A DNA stretch of 64,000 bases, from NCBI RefSeq assembly GCF_004217315.1, contig NZ_SGWR01000004.1, forward strand, positions 330,718 to 394,717, in the 5' to 3' direction. Origin of the DNA: Corticibacter populi. Its GTDB lineage: Bacteria > Pseudomonadota > Gammaproteobacteria > Burkholderiales > Burkholderiaceae_C. Below, one piece after another: positions 45,150 to 56,351 of this stretch; position 1 is the stretch's first letter; every line of letters starts with the position of its first letter. The translations under genes and the position numbers were made by a program. The notes beneath the pieces are model-generated. The model was not told the DNA's origin, did not search any database, and worked only from the letters and a program-made list of their open reading frames with translations.

Positions 45150-48100
45150 CGTGGCTCCTGCGCGGCGTCAGAGGCATCCGAGGCATCCGGGGCCGGTTCC
45201 AGCCAGGCATCGAGCTGCGCCAGCATGGCGGCGGGCGCGGGCAGCTGGATCAGGCCGTGCCCCGCGTGGTCGATGCCGCGTACGAACCAGTAGAGCGCTC
45301 CGCCCAGGTGCCGGTCGGGCTCATAGCCGGGCAGGCGGCTTTTGAGCAGGCGGTGCAGGGCCAGCAGGTAGAGCATGGCCTGCAGGTCGTAGCGGTGATG
45401 CAGCACGGCCTGCTGCAGGGACGGCGCCGCATAGCTGGCAGCACCGTCGCCGAGCCGGTTGGATTTGTAGTCGAGCACCCAGTAACGGCCCTGGTGCTCG
45501 AACACCAGATCGGCAAACCCCATCAGCATGCCGTGCCAGCTGCGCTCGGAGATGCGCGGACGCGGATGCTCAGGCCAATAGTGGGTGCGGCAAAGCGCGT
45601 CGAGCGCACTGGCCTGCAGCATGCCGGTGGGCAGCCAGAACTCCATTTCGCTCAGGTGGCGGTGCAGTTGGCCCAGCCGTGGCGCGGTGGGAGCATCGCC
45701 GGACTGCGGCAGCATGGGGGTGGCCATGATGGCCTGCAGCCAGTCCAGCAGGGCCTGGGCCTGGGGGCCATAGCCGGCGAGTTCGGCCTGGCGCAGCAGG
45801 CGCTGCCGCTGGGTGTCGGACCATTCGGCCGGAAAGCCTTCGCGGCCCAGGCGTTCAAGCTGGTCATGCAGGAAGTTGCCCAGGCGCGGGCCGGCGGGCA
45901 GGGCGTGCCAGACGGTTCCCGCTGGTGCCGGGCTGGTTGCGGTGGGGCCTTCGGTGGCGAAGGGCTCATCGGCAGCGCCACGGGGCGGCGTCTGCCAGAG
46001 GTAGGCGTCTTCGATCGGCGTGGCGGCATCCGGCGCGTCGTCATCATCCGTGTCGATGGTATCGGGGCCATGCTGCGCCTCGTGCTGCAGGCTGCGCGTG
46101 AGGGTGCTGAAGCTGGCGATGGCGTAGCGCTGGTCGAAGCCGCCGGGGTAGGGGCCGCGATCGCGCAGGGCGGGTGGCGCGGCATCGTCTTGCCAGGCAA
46201 TGGCGTCGGCTTCTGCCGGAGCCTGGGTGATGTGCACATCGGCGCAGCCCTGGCCCCATTGCTGCAGCGCGGCCCACCAGGCAGCGTCTTCCAGCGGGGT
46301 GTCGGCATTGCCGCTGAGCAGGTAGCCCAGCGCGCTGCGCTGCAGCCGGGTGGTCTTGCTGTTGCCGTGACGGTTGAGCGCAAAGCCCACCCACAGGGCA
46401 TGGCGCGCGCGCGTCAGCGCCACGTAGAGCAGGCGCAGGTCTTCGCGCAGGCGCTCTTCGTCGTTGCCGGGCGGGGTGTCGGCGGCGTTGGCGGGTGCCG
46501 CTGCATCGGTCTCGGTGGCGGGTTCGTCCTGGCTGGCGCGAAAGCGCGAGGCAAAAGGCAGCATCACCACCGGGTACTCCAGTCCCTTGCTCTTGTGGAT
46601 GGTGACGATCTGGATCAACTGGGCGTCGCTTTCGAGCCGGACCATCTGCTCCTCTGCATCGGTGCCGCTGGCGCCCTGCGTGGCCAGATGGATCTGCTGC
46701 ACCAGCCAGCGGATCAGGGCCTGCTCGCCCTCAAGGGTGGTGCTGGCCTGCTGCAGCAGTTCGGCCAGGTGCAGCACGTTGGTGAGCTTGCGCTCGCCCT
46801 GGCCGTGGCCGGCCGCCAGCCAGCGCGCGGCCAGGTCGAGCCGGTGGATGGTCTGCCGCAACATGGGCAGCACGCCCTGGCGTTGCCAGATGGCGTTGAG
46901 CTGGCGCAGCGTCTCGAGCTGCTGCTCCAGCGCGGTCTCGTCGTCGACGCCGGCGCACAGCTCGGCCAGCGGCAGGTCCAGCAGCGCGGTGGCGTAGGCG
47001 GCGCGCGCCAGCGCCACATCCAGCGGGTGGGCGACGGCCTGCAGCCACAGCACCAGGCCCTGCGCCTCGGCACTGGCAAACACCGAGTCGCGCCCGGACA
47101 GGTAGACCGAGGCGAGGCCGCGCACGCGCAGCGCCTGCTGGATCAGCGCGGCTTCGTGGCGGTCGCGCACCAGTACGGCGATATGGCCTGGGCGCAGCGG
47201 CTGGGCCGGGCCGCCGGCGTCCCCGGTCAGCGGCTGGAAGCGCGCCGGCTGCCCCAGCCAGGCGACGACCTGCGCCGCGCAGTGCTGGGCGAACGCGGCA
47301 TTGCCATCGGTGCCGCTCTGGCTGGCCGCCTGCGAGCAGACGGTGAGAGCTGGCAGCGGCTCGTCGGCCAGCAGCAGGGCTTCGTCCAGCCCTTTGGCGG
47401 TGACCGGTACGAAGGGCAGCGGGTTGTCACCCGGGCGGCGGTAGCGGAAGGCGCCGCTGCCGGGACGCTGCTCGCTGGGCAGGAAGACGTGGTTGACGGC
47501 CCGCACCACGGCATGGCTGGAGCGGAAATTGGTGGTCAGCGCGTAATGGCGGCCCTGCGTGGCGCGGCGCGCGGCCAGGTAGCTGTCGATATCGGCGCCG
47601 CGGAAGCGGTAGATGGACTGCTTGGGGTCGCCAATCAGCAGCAGCGCATGCGCGAGGTCGTCCACCTCGGGCTGGTAGATGCGGCCAAAGACGGTGTATT
47701 GGCCTGGCGAGGTGTCCTGGAACTCGTCGATCAAGGCCACCGGATATTGCTGCAGCAGGCGCTGGCGCAGCACTGGTCCGAGCGGACCGGCCAGGGCCTG
47801 CTGCACGCGCAGCAGCATGTCGGCAAAATCGAACACGCCCTGCTGGGTCTTGAGCTGGCGCCAGCGCTGCAGGGTGTGGGCAGCGGCATGCTGGCGGATG
47901 GCCTGGGTCATATCGGGCAGTTCGGCGAGGCCGCGCAGCAGTTGCTGGAAGGCCGCGATCTCGGGCGGCAGGACCAGCGGCGGCGCATCCGCCTTGCGCG
48001 CCTCCTGCAGGCCGGATGGGCTCAGCCGTTCGGGCGCCTTGGAGGTGAGCAGCTGGCTGGGCCATTGCTGCGGGTCGGCGGCCCAGTCGTGCAACTGGTT

Positions 48101-49066
48101 CAGCCACGTGGTGTAGTGTTTGGCGGACAGCCTGCGGCCGTCCCAGTGCGGGTGTTCGCTGCCCTGCTTGTCGGTCTGCGCGTCCAGCCATTGCTGCAGG
48201 GCCCCGGCGCGCTCTGCCCAGCCGCTGGCGAGCTGTTGCAGGGTTTGATCGCGCCGATTGATCGTGTCCTGCAGAACGTCCGCCAGTGTTTGTGAACCGG
48301 CATCAGGCGCGTCAAGCGTGGTGGGCGGCGTCTGGTAGGGGCCGAGCGTGAGCGCGCGGCTGGCAGCCAGCCAGGCGCCGGCATCGGGCCAGAGTGCCAG
48401 CACGGCATCCAGCGCCGCGCCCTCGAGTGGGTAGACGTGCTGGCGCCAATAATCCATGGCGGCCAGTTGCTGCAGGCTGCCGGTGCTGCCGTCCAGGTCT
48501 TCCTCGCCGAGCGTGCCGGTCAGGCTGGCATAGCCCAGCAGCACGCGCTGGCACCAGGCGTCGATGGTGTGGATGGCGGCTTCGTCCATCATCTCGGCGG
48601 CGGCTGCCAGCCGCCAGGCGGCCTGCTGGCGCACCGGGCCGCTTGGGTAATCTTCGCGCAGCGCTTGCAGGAAGGCGTCGGCCTGCTCGGTTTCGCCGCG
48701 GAAGTAGTCGGCTGCTTCGGCCAGGCGGGTGCGGATGCGAGCCGACAATTCCTGGGTCGCGGCCCGCGTGAAGGTCATGACCAGGATGTCGGGCGGTGCC
48801 AGTGGGCGCAGATGGGCCGTATGGGTCGCCTGCCCATGACCAAGCACCAGCCGCAGGTAGAGCGCGGCGATGGTCCAGGTCTTGCCGGTGCCGGCGCTGG
48901 CCTCGATCAGCCGGCTGCCGCGCAGCGGCAGCCTGAGTGGGTCGAGGACCGCAGGCTCGGTGTTGGCGGGGGAATGGTCGGTGGCGGAGCTTGGCAAGGG
49001 CGAGGCAACGGGCGGTATGCGGCTGGCGAAGAAGGACGCGAAGGCGCAAGCAGGGCGCCAAGGCAC
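45146..49066 (-). CDS. recB: Exodeoxyribonuclease V subunit beta (RecB helicase-nuclease)
   Basis: 1306 residues (a GTG at 49066 is the best available start; the first ~50 residues are not conserved). UvrD-type helicase with EASAGTGKTWTIAALYLRL, LIDEFQDTSPGQY, HKSKGLEYPVV motifs, and the C-terminal RecB nuclease with LVFEHQGRYWVLDYKSN (the DYK catalytic site). It pairs with recD here, but recC is not upstream: a DUF4124 gene and guaB are. Whether recC lies elsewhere in the genome is unknown. Confidence 0.95.
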   Translation of the reverse strand: MPWRPACAFASFFASRIPPVASPLPSSATDHSPANTEPAVLDPLRLPLRGSRLIEASAGTGKTWTIAALYLRLVLGHGQATHTAHLRPLAPPDILVMTFTRAATQELSARIRTRLAEAADYFRGETEQADAFLQALREDYPSGPVRQQAAWRLAAAAEMMDEAAIHTIDAWCQRVLLGYASLTGTLGEEDLDGSTGSLQQLAAMDYWRQHVYPLEGAALDAVLALWPDAGAWLAASRALTLGPYQTPPTTLDAPDAGSQTLADVLQDTINRRDQTLQQLASGWAERAGALQQWLDAQTDKQGSEHPHWDGRRLSAKHYTTWLNQLHDWAADPQQWPSQLLTSKAPERLSPSGLQEARKADAPPLVLPPEIAAFQQLLRGLAELPDMTQAIRQHAAAHTLQRWRQLKTQQGVFDFADMLLRVQQALAGPLGPVLRQRLLQQYPVALIDEFQDTSPGQYTVFGRIYQPEVDDLAHALLLIGDPKQSIYRFRGADIDSYLAARRATQGRHYALTTNFRSSHAVVRAVNHVFLPSEQRPGSGAFRYRRPGDNPLPFVPVTAKGLDEALLLADEPLPALTVCSQAASQSGTDGNAAFAQHCAAQVVAWLGQPARFQPLTGDAGGPAQPLRPGHIAVLVRDRHEAALIQQALRVRGLASVYLSGRDSVFASAEAQGLVLWLQAVAHPLDVALARAAYATALLDLPLAELCAGVDDETALEQQLETLRQLNAIWQRQGVLPMLRQTIHRLDLAARWLAAGHGQGERKLTNVLHLAELLQQASTTLEGEQALIRWLVQQIHLATQGASGTDAEEQMVRLESDAQLIQIVTIHKSKGLEYPVVMLPFASRFRASQDEPATETDAAAPANAADTPPGNDEERLREDLRLLYVALTRARHALWVGFALNRHGNSKTTRLQRSALGYLLSGNADTPLEDAAWWAALQQWGQGCADVHITQAPAEADAIAWQDDAAPPALRDRGPYPGGFDQRYAIASFSTLTRSLQHEAQHGPDTIDTDDDDAPDAATPIEDAYLWQTPPRGAADEPFATEGPTATSPAPAGTVWHALPAGPRLGNFLHDQLERLGREGFPAEWSDTQRQRLLRQAELAGYGPQAQALLDWLQAIMATPMLPQSGDAPTAPRLGQLHRHLSEMEFWLPTGMLQASALDALCRTHYWPEHPRPRISERSWHGMLMGFADLVFEHQGRYWVLDYKSNRLGDGAASYAAPSLQQAVLHHRYDLQAMLYLLALHRLLKSRLPGYEPDRHLGGALYWFVRGIDHAGHGLIQLPAPAAMLAQLDAWLEPAPDASDASDAAQEPR

Positions 49067-49138
49067 CGCGTCATCGTACTGCGAATGTGAGCCACTCGTG
49101 AGCCGCTCATCTACGCGATCTGGCCGCCGCGCCCGGCG

Positions 49139-49681
49139 TCAGCAGTTGTTGCGCGCCATTTCCTGGGCACGCTGGCGCTCGGTGGCGCGGGTGGCATCGT
49201 CCATGAAGACCGTCTCGCCCTTGGCGTTGACAGTGCTCAGGCGCCGGCCGGGTTCGAGCTGGGTGAGGCGGCGTTGCGCACTCTCGCAATTGGTCTTGCG
49301 GATGGCGGCGTTCTTGCGTTCGATCTCGGCGGCCTCGGCTGCGGCGGCCGCTGCCTCGGCCTTGGCTTGTTCGGCCTCTTGCAGTTGCTGCGGGTCCGGG
49401 GCAGGTGTCGGCACCGGCGCGCTTTCCGCCGCCTGCATCTGTGCCGGCGACGCATCGATGGCGGCGGCCTCGGCCGCATCATCGACCGGCACGGCAAACG
49501 AGGCGGGTGCTGCGCCGCCTGGCTGTTTGAGGATGCGGTTGGCGGGGACGGACGGGGACGGCGCCCGGTCGCTGTAGACCTTGTTGCCGTTGTCATCCAG
49601 CCATTGCCATTGGGCCATGGCCGCGCCGGAGAAGCTCAGGGCGATGGCGGCCAGCAGGAGGTGGAGCCTGGTGCGAGTCAT
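49139..49681 (-). CDS. DUF4124-domain periplasmic protein
   Basis: 180 residues: signal peptide (MTRTRLHLLLAAIALSFSGAAMA) then WQWLDDNGNKVYSDRAPSPS, the DUF4124 signature. An Ala/Glu-rich coiled region (QEAEQAKAEAAAAAAEAAEIE) and a C-terminal pair of Cys (TNCES...ARNNC) follow. Function is unknown in the family. Divergent from guaB. Confidence 0.88.
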   Translation of the reverse strand: MTRTRLHLLLAAIALSFSGAAMAQWQWLDDNGNKVYSDRAPSPSVPANRILKQPGGAAPASFAVPVDDAAEAAAIDASPAQMQAAESAPVPTPAPDPQQLQEAEQAKAEAAAAAAEAAEIERKNAAIRKTNCESAQRRLTQLEPGRRLSTVNAKGETVFMDDATRATERQRAQEMARNNC

Positions 49682-49759
49682 GGTAACGAGGGGCGGGGGA
49701 GTTGGAATGTGTGAGGGAGTGTATCTTGCCGGCACCGGCCTGTGCGTGAATTTTCATGA

Positions 49760-51298
<1,539 letters not shown>

Positions 51299-51337
51299 GG
51301 CGCTTTGGCCGCTTTCTCCGCAGCTTTTGCCGTCGGC

Positions 51338-51580
51338 ATGACGATCACGCCCGCCCAGCAGACCCGCCACCGCCGATGCGCCTTCGGGCTGTTTGTGGCG
51401 GCGGCCCTGGTGTTCGCAAGTTCCTGGGGATTCCTGCTGTGGTCGCTGGGCGAGGGCGGGGGGCGGCACCTGCCCGCGGTGCTGTGGGTGCTGACGGTGA
51501 ACCTGACCATCGTGATCCTCATCGTGGCATTCTGGCAGCTCAGAAAAGCCCGGCCGCCGGCCGACCTCCAGCATGACTGA
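51338..51580 (+). CDS. Small membrane protein between guaB and guaA
   Basis: 80 residues from ATG 51338 (an upstream ATG at 51305 is also open). Two hydrophobic helices (CAFGLFVAAALVFASSWGFLL and AVLWVLTVNLTIVILIVAFW) with a charged tail. No family is recognised; small proteins between guaB and guaA are common in related genomes. Confidence 0.6.
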   Translation: MTITPAQQTRHRRCAFGLFVAAALVFASSWGFLLWSLGEGGGRHLPAVLWVLTVNLTIVILIVAFWQLRKARPPADLQHD

Positions 51581-51660
51581 GCTGTTGATGCAACAGATGC
51601 TGTCCAGCGGGCATCAAACCTTCGTTCATCTGCAGCACACTCTGCATCCACAGTACCGAC

Positions 51661-51685
51661 AGCGCCAAGGGCGCTGCGCTTTTTT
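51661..51685 (+). terminator. Possible terminator upstream of guaA
   Basis: AGCGCC / GGCGCT stem with a 3-base loop, then GCGC and a run of six T. The gap between stem and T run weakens the call. Confidence 0.4.
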
Positions 51686-51706
51686 CCAAACCATCGCAGG
51701 CACGCC

Positions 51707-53323
51707 ATGGCCCACCAGAAAATCCTGATTCTCGATTTCGGCTCCCAGGTCACCCAACTCATCGCCCGCCGCGTGCGCGAAGCCCATGTGTACTGCGAGG
51801 TGCACCCCTGTGACGTCAGCAGCGCATGGGTGCGCGCATTTGCCGCCGATGGTCAGCTCAAGGGCATCATCCTCTCGGGTAGCCACGCCAGCGTCTATGA
51901 AGTGGACGATCGTGCCCCCGATGCCGTGTTCGAACTGGGTGTCCCGGTGCTGGGCATCTGCTACGGCATGCAGACCATGGCCCAGCAACTGGGTGGCAAG
52001 GTCGAGGGCTCCAGCCACCGGGAGTTCGGTTACGCCGAGGTGCGTGCCCACGGCCATACCGCGCTGCTCCAAGGCATCGAGGACTTTGCCACCCCCGAAG
52101 GCTACGGCATGCTCAAGGTGTGGATGAGCCATGGCGACAAGGTGACCGAGCTGCCGCCGGGCTTCAAGCTGATGGCCAGCACGCCGACCTGCCCCATCGC
52201 CGGCATGGCCGACGAGGCCCGCCATTACTACGGCGTGCAGTTCCACCCCGAGGTTACGCACACGGCCCAGGGCAAGGCGCTGATCAACCGCTTCGTGCTC
52301 GATATCTGCGGCGCCCGCCCGGACTGGATCATGGGCGACTACATCGCCGAGGCTGTCGAGAAAATCCGCGCCCAGGTGGGTGATGAAGAGGTCATCCTGG
52401 GCCTCTCGGGTGGCGTGGATTCGTCGGTGGCCGCGGCGCTGATCCACCGCGCCATCGGCGATCAGCTCACCTGCGTGTTCGTGGACCATGGGCTCTTGCG
52501 CAAGGACGAGGGCAAGATGGTCATGGAGATGTTCGCCGGCAAGCTGCACGCCAACATCGTGCATGTGGATGCCAGCACGCAGTTCCTCGGCAAACTCAAG
52601 GGTGTGGCCGATCCGGAGCAAAAGCGCAAGATCATCGGCGGCGAGTTCGTCGAAGTCTTCAAGGCCGAGGCCGCCAAGCTCAAGGCCGGCGGCAAAGGGC
52701 ACAAGGGCGCCACGTTTCTGGCGCAGGGCACCATCTACCCGGACGTGATCGAATCGGGCGGCGCCAAGAGCAAGAAGGCCGTCACCATCAAGAGCCACCA
52801 CAACGTCGGTGGCCTGCCTGAACAACTCGGCCTGAAACTGCTGGAACCGCTGCGCGACCTGTTCAAGGACGAGGTGCGTGAACTGGGCGTGGCACTGGGC
52901 CTGCCGCCCGAGATGGTCTACCGCCACCCCTTCCCCGGCCCCGGCCTGGGGGTACGCATTCTCGGCGAAGTGAAAAAGGAATATGCCGACCTGCTGCGCG
53001 AGGCCGATGCCATCTTCATCGAGGAGCTGCGCAACTTCATCGACCCCGCCACCGGCAAGAGTTGGTACGACCTCACCAGCCAGGCGTTCACCGTTTTCCT
53101 GCCGGTCAAGAGCGTGGGTGTGATGGGCGATGGCCGCACCTACGATTACGTGGTGGCGCTGCGAGCCGTGCAGACCAGCGACTTCATGACTGCCGACTGG
53201 GCCGAGTTGCCCTATGCGCTGCTCAAGAGAGTTTCTGGTCGCATCATCAACGAGGTGCGAGGCATCAATCGTGTGACCTACGACGTGAGTTCCAAGCCGC
53301 CGGCGACGATCGAGTGGGAGTGA
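51707..53323 (+). CDS. guaA: GMP synthase (glutamine-hydrolysing)
   Basis: 538 residues: N-terminal class I amidotransferase (nucleophile in LGICYGMQT, His-Glu in QFHPEVTH), PP-loop ATP pyrophosphatase ([14 protein letters not shown]) and the C-terminal dimer domain ending KPPATIEWE. The 3' end is the insertion site of the adjoining integrative element and is intact. Confidence 0.97.
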   Translation: MAHQKILILDFGSQVTQLIARRVREAHVYCEVHPCDVSSAWVRAFAADGQLKGIILSGSHASVYEVDDRAPDAVFELGVPVLGICYGMQTMAQQLGGKVEGSSHREFGYAEVRAHGHTALLQGIEDFATPEGYGMLKVWMSHGDKVTELPPGFKLMASTPTCPIAGMADEARHYYGVQFHPEVTHTAQGKALINRFVLDICGARPDWIMGDYIAEAVEKIRAQVGDEEVILGLSGGVDSSVAAALIHRAIGDQLTCVFVDHGLLRKDEGKMVMEMFAGKLHANIVHVDASTQFLGKLKGVADPEQKRKIIGGEFVEVFKAEAAKLKAGGKGHKGATFLAQGTIYPDVIESGGAKSKKAVTIKSHHNVGGLPEQLGLKLLEPLRDLFKDEVRELGVALGLPPEMVYRHPFPGPGLGVRILGEVKKEYADLLREADAIFIEELRNFIDPATGKSWYDLTSQAFTVFLPVKSVGVMGDGRTYDYVVALRAVQTSDFMTADWAELPYALLKRVSGRIINEVRGINRVTYDVSSKPPATIEWE

Positions 53324-53326
53324 ATT
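53306..53326 (+). other. Putative attL core at the end of guaA
   Basis: The last codons of guaA (ATCGAGTGGGAGTGA) are the usual crossover region for guaA-targeting tyrosine integrases. A matching copy should exist at the right end of the element, outside the window. Confidence 0.35.
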
Positions 53327-53340
53327 TGACGTGTTTCGAG

Positions 53341-53421
53341 GACTATCGCCTGCTATCGAAAAATTGACATAACGTATTGATTTTAAAGAAAATATGTCGC
53401 GTTGACTATCGGTGGCTATCG
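53341..53421. repeat. Direct repeats next to the attL region
   Basis: GACTATCG-N3-GCTATCG occurs twice, at 53341-53358 and 53404-53421; an inverted CGATAG follows at 53453. Such iterated short sites beside an attachment core fit integrase arm-type or excisionase sites. Confidence 0.6.
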
Positions 53422-53501
53422 TCGGGTACTAAAAAAAATTGACGATAGAGCGGGCGGTAGAAATTGAGGCCGAATTAAGACACTTTCATTCACTATTCTG
53501 A

Positions 53502-53598
53502 CTTTTACCGTCTTTGACGGTAAAAGCGAACTCGGGAAAGCTTGTTTTATGCGGCTTTCCGGGCATCAACAGGTCTCCTGGTCCATGACGGTAAAAGC
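53502..53598 (+). promoter_or_regulatory. Inverted repeat and third half-site upstream of the integrase gene
   Basis: CTTTTACCGTC-TTT-GACGGTAAAAG (53502-53526) is a perfect 11-bp inverted repeat, and the half-site GACGGTAAAAG recurs at 53587. The second copy ends ~27 bases before the integrase ATG, so they may form an operator for int control. Confidence 0.55.
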
Positions 53599-53624
53599 CG
53601 TCGTAAAACTGGAGGAAAACCTTG

Positions 53625-54881
53625 ATGCTAACCGACGCTGCACTGCGAAATCTGAAGCCTAAGTCCAAGATTTATAAGGCTTCTGACCGGGATGGAATGT
53701 ACGTGACGGTATCGACCAGCGGTACCGTCACCTTCCGCTATGACTACCGGATCCATGGACGCCGGGAAACGCTGACCATCGGGCGCTACGGCCCTGGCGG
53801 TATTTCACTGGCGATGGCGCGCGAACTGCTCCTGGAAGCGCGCAAGGCTGTACAGGCGGGCAGATCGCCCGCGCTTGAGAAACAGCGCGAGAAACGCCGG
53901 GTGGACGAGATCCAGACCTTCGGCGGGGCGATGGAGGCCTGGTTCACCAATGCAAAGCTGGCCGACAGCACCCGCGCCATGCGCAAGCACATCATCGACC
54001 GGGACATCCTGCCGTTTTTCCGCAACCGCCTGCTGACTGAAATCGAGCCGCAAGACCTGCGGGCCTTGTGCAACAAGGTCAAGGAGCGTGGCGCGCCGGC
54101 CACTGCGGTCCAGATCCGGTACATCGTGAAGCAGGTCTACGTCTATGCCATCGCGCATGGCGAGAAGGTGATCAATCCGGCGGACAGCGTGGGTGCGGCC
54201 TCGATTGCCACCTTCGTACCGAAGGACCGGGCCTTGTCGCCGCTGGAAATTCGGCTGATGCTGCAGCAATTGGAAGAGATTGCGACCTATCCGACCATCC
54301 GGCTGGCGCTGCGCCTGATTTTGCTGACGCTGGTGCGCAAGAGCGAGCTGATCCAGGCGACCTGGGATGAGGTCAACTTCGAGCGCCGCACCTGGACGAT
54401 TCCGAAGGAACGGATGAAGGGGCGCAATCCGCACGTGGTCTACCTGTCGAGTCAGGTACTCGACATCTTCGTCACGCTGCACGCGTGCGCGGGAGGTTCC
54501 CGGTTCGTTTTCCCGTCCCGGTACGACGCCAAGCGGGGCATGTCCAATGCGACCTTGAATCGGATCACGCAGCTTATCGTGCAGGCCGCGAAAGCCAAGG
54601 GATTGCCGTTGCAGCCGTTTACGGTCCATGACTTGCGCCGCACCGGTTCGACGCTGCTGAACGAAATCGGCTTTAACCGCGACTGGATCGAGAAGTGCCT
54701 GGCGCATGAGGACGGGCGTTCCTCGCGGTCGGTCTACAACAAGGCCGAGTATGCCGAGCAGCGGCGGCACATGCTGCAGCAGTGGGCCAACCTGGTCGAG
54801 GCTTGGGAAGGCGGGCAGACCTATGTGCCCAAGTTGCTGCCGAAGAACGTGTACGTGCCGGCGCTGGATGCGTTGGACTGA
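53625..54881 (+). CDS. int: P4-type tyrosine integrase of the element
   Basis: 418 residues. N-terminal DUF4102 arm-binding domain (LTDAALRNLKPKSKIYKASDRDGMYV), core-binding region, and catalytic domain with Arg in LVRKSELIQATWDEV, HDLRRTGSTLLNE, and the Tyr in SVYNKAEY. ATG 53625 has GGAGG 9 bases upstream; an in-frame TTG lies 3 bases earlier. It should recombine at the guaA end. Confidence 0.95.
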   Translation: MLTDAALRNLKPKSKIYKASDRDGMYVTVSTSGTVTFRYDYRIHGRRETLTIGRYGPGGISLAMARELLLEARKAVQAGRSPALEKQREKRRVDEIQTFGGAMEAWFTNAKLADSTRAMRKHIIDRDILPFFRNRLLTEIEPQDLRALCNKVKERGAPATAVQIRYIVKQVYVYAIAHGEKVINPADSVGAASIATFVPKDRALSPLEIRLMLQQLEEIATYPTIRLALRLILLTLVRKSELIQATWDEVNFERRTWTIPKERMKGRNPHVVYLSSQVLDIFVTLHACAGGSRFVFPSRYDAKRGMSNATLNRITQLIVQAAKAKGLPLQPFTVHDLRRTGSTLLNEIGFNRDWIEKCLAHEDGRSSRSVYNKAEYAEQRRHMLQQWANLVEAWEGGQTYVPKLLPKNVYVPALDALD

Positions 54882-54945
54882 CGGAAAGGGCGATCAGGTT
54901 GTCATTTGACAACCTGACTGGTCATCCCCATACTGGAGATCACCG

Positions 54946-55191
54946 ATGGCCCGTCCTTCTCATCCGAAGAAAGAGGTCGAGGAAGCACTCAGGCATGCCG
55001 AAGGGCAAGGGTGGCGCGTCGAAGTCGGCGGCAGCCACGCCTGGGGGCGGATGTATTGCCCGAACAACGACGAGGAATGCCGCTGCGGCGAGTTCTGCAT
55101 CACCAGCGTGTGGAGCACGCCGAAGAACCCAGGCAACCACGCCCGCGCCTTGCTGCGCGTGCACTACGCATCGCCAGCAACGAGAGGTTGA
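54946..55191 (+). CDS. Small conserved element protein, HicA-like
   Basis: 81 residues. The layout KKEVEEALRHAEGQGW-RVEVGGSHAWGRMYC resembles the HicA toxin fold (helix, strand, then G-S-H with the catalytic His), followed by cysteines (MYCPNNDEECRCGEFC) absent from HicA. It is 23 bases upstream of a gene with an HTH, the toxin-first order of hicAB. Function inferred from the resemblance only. Confidence 0.5.
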   Translation: MARPSHPKKEVEEALRHAEGQGWRVEVGGSHAWGRMYCPNNDEECRCGEFCITSVWSTPKNPGNHARALLRVHYASPATRG

Positions 55192-55214
55192 CGGCGATGC
55201 CAAGGAGTAGCGCG

Positions 55215-55739
55215 ATGGAATACACGTTTACCTTGAAGTACCAGCTTGCAGGAGACGACAGCGATATGGATGCGCTGGTCGAGCGCCTGGGTAAGGCCGG
55301 CTGCGATGATGCCCTGGTGGGTATTGGGCAGCCGGGGCGCCTGGCGCTGGAATTCACCCGTGAGGCGACAGATGCAGGTTCTGCTGTGCGCAGCGCGCTG
55401 GCGGATGTGCGCCGTGCTGTGCCGTCGGCTCGATTGATCGAGGCGGCGCCGGATCTGGTCGGACTGACCGATGTGGCGGAGATGATCGGCGTATCGCGGC
55501 AGAACATGCGCAAGCTGATGCTGGCTCATCCAGGCAGCTTTCCGGCGCCGGTGCATGAGGGAAGTGCGTCTCTTTGGCACCTGGTGGACGTGCTGGCCTG
55601 GCTGCAGGCCAAGGGTGGCTACGCGCTGGCGCAGGACGTGCTAGACGTAGCGGGGGTGGCCTTGCAGGTCAACTTGGCGAAGGAGGGGCGGCGGCTACCG
55701 CGTTCGGCGACCAAAGAGCTGGGCGCCTTGGTTGGATGA
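55215..55739 (+). CDS. HTH protein with HicB-like N-terminus
   Basis: 174 residues. Residues ~1-75 are an alpha/beta domain (YTFTLKYQLAGDDSDMDALVERLG); ~85-115 form a helix-turn-helix (LVGLTDVAEMIGVSRQNMRKLM) followed by ASLWHLVDVLAWLQ. This second part is like AlpA/MerR-type DNA-binding proteins. The pair with the HicA-like gene may be a toxin-antitoxin or a regulatory unit of the element. AAGGAG precedes the ATG. Confidence 0.6.
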   Translation: MEYTFTLKYQLAGDDSDMDALVERLGKAGCDDALVGIGQPGRLALEFTREATDAGSAVRSALADVRRAVPSARLIEAAPDLVGLTDVAEMIGVSRQNMRKLMLAHPGSFPAPVHEGSASLWHLVDVLAWLQAKGGYALAQDVLDVAGVALQVNLAKEGRRLPRSATKELGALVG

Positions 55740-55988
55740 TCCGTACGCCTGGTCAGTTGGTTGTCTTTGGCTGGCCAAGGACCGCGAATAGGGCTGGGAC
55801 GCGTCATTGGAGGCCATCGGTTTGGTTTTCAAGCGAAAGACTCACTCTGAGTGGTCATTTCACTGTTTGGATAAACCGTAATCGGTTTTGTGCAGAAGTT
55901 CGCTTCATTAATCGTTTTTATGCGCCCGTAATTGAATTTACGCAGGCAGCTTGATTCTTCACGTGTTCATGTTCTTGAGTCGGGCCAT
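55740..55988. other. Convergent intergenic region, nothing recognised
   Basis: About 250 bases of lower GC between the HTH gene and the convergent AlpA gene. The part 55840-55960 is AT-rich with TTTTATGCGCC and AATCGTTTTT tracts; no stem with a T run is convincing. Confidence 0.4.
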
Positions 55989-56351
55989 TCATCGCACAGG
56001 CCGATACCGACGCTGTCTGACGTCCGGGCCTGGCTGTTCCTTGGCCGTGTGAGCTTTTGAGGCCTGTTTCCGGGCGTCGACCCAGGCTTCGACTTCTTCC
56101 AGGTCCCAAACGACGCAGCGTGGTGTCAGCCGGAAACGCCGGGGGAATTCGCCACGTTGCTCCATTTCGTAGATGCTCGTTTCTGACAGCGGCACGATCT
56201 GGTGCAGTTCGCGGCGCCGGATCGTGCGGCGAAAAGGAAGTGGAGAGCCCTTCGGGAATTGTGGAAGATCGTCGTACTGCCTCGTGCCAGGGAGGGGCAG
56301 GGGAGCATGGGCGTTCTCTGGTTTTTCGAGCAGTGTTGAGTCGGCAGCCAT
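55989..56351 (-). CDS. alpA: AlpA-family regulator/excisionase-like protein
   Basis: 120 residues with an AlpA-type winged helix: RTIRRRELHQIVPLSETSIYEMEQRGEFPRRFRL and VVWDLEEVEAWVDARK. AlpA proteins turn on integrase genes or act as excision factors in P4-type elements, which fits a role in controlling the 53625 integrase. ATG 56351. Confidence 0.85.
   Translation of the reverse strand: MAADSTLLEKPENAHAPLPLPGTRQYDDLPQFPKGSPLPFRRTIRRRELHQIVPLSETSIYEMEQRGEFPRRFRLTPRCVVWDLEEVEAWVDARKQASKAHTAKEQPGPDVRQRRYRPVR

Noticed and set aside
49139..49681. DUF4124 protein as a recC remnant
   Set aside because: It has a signal peptide and the DUF4124 motif and no similarity to RecC.
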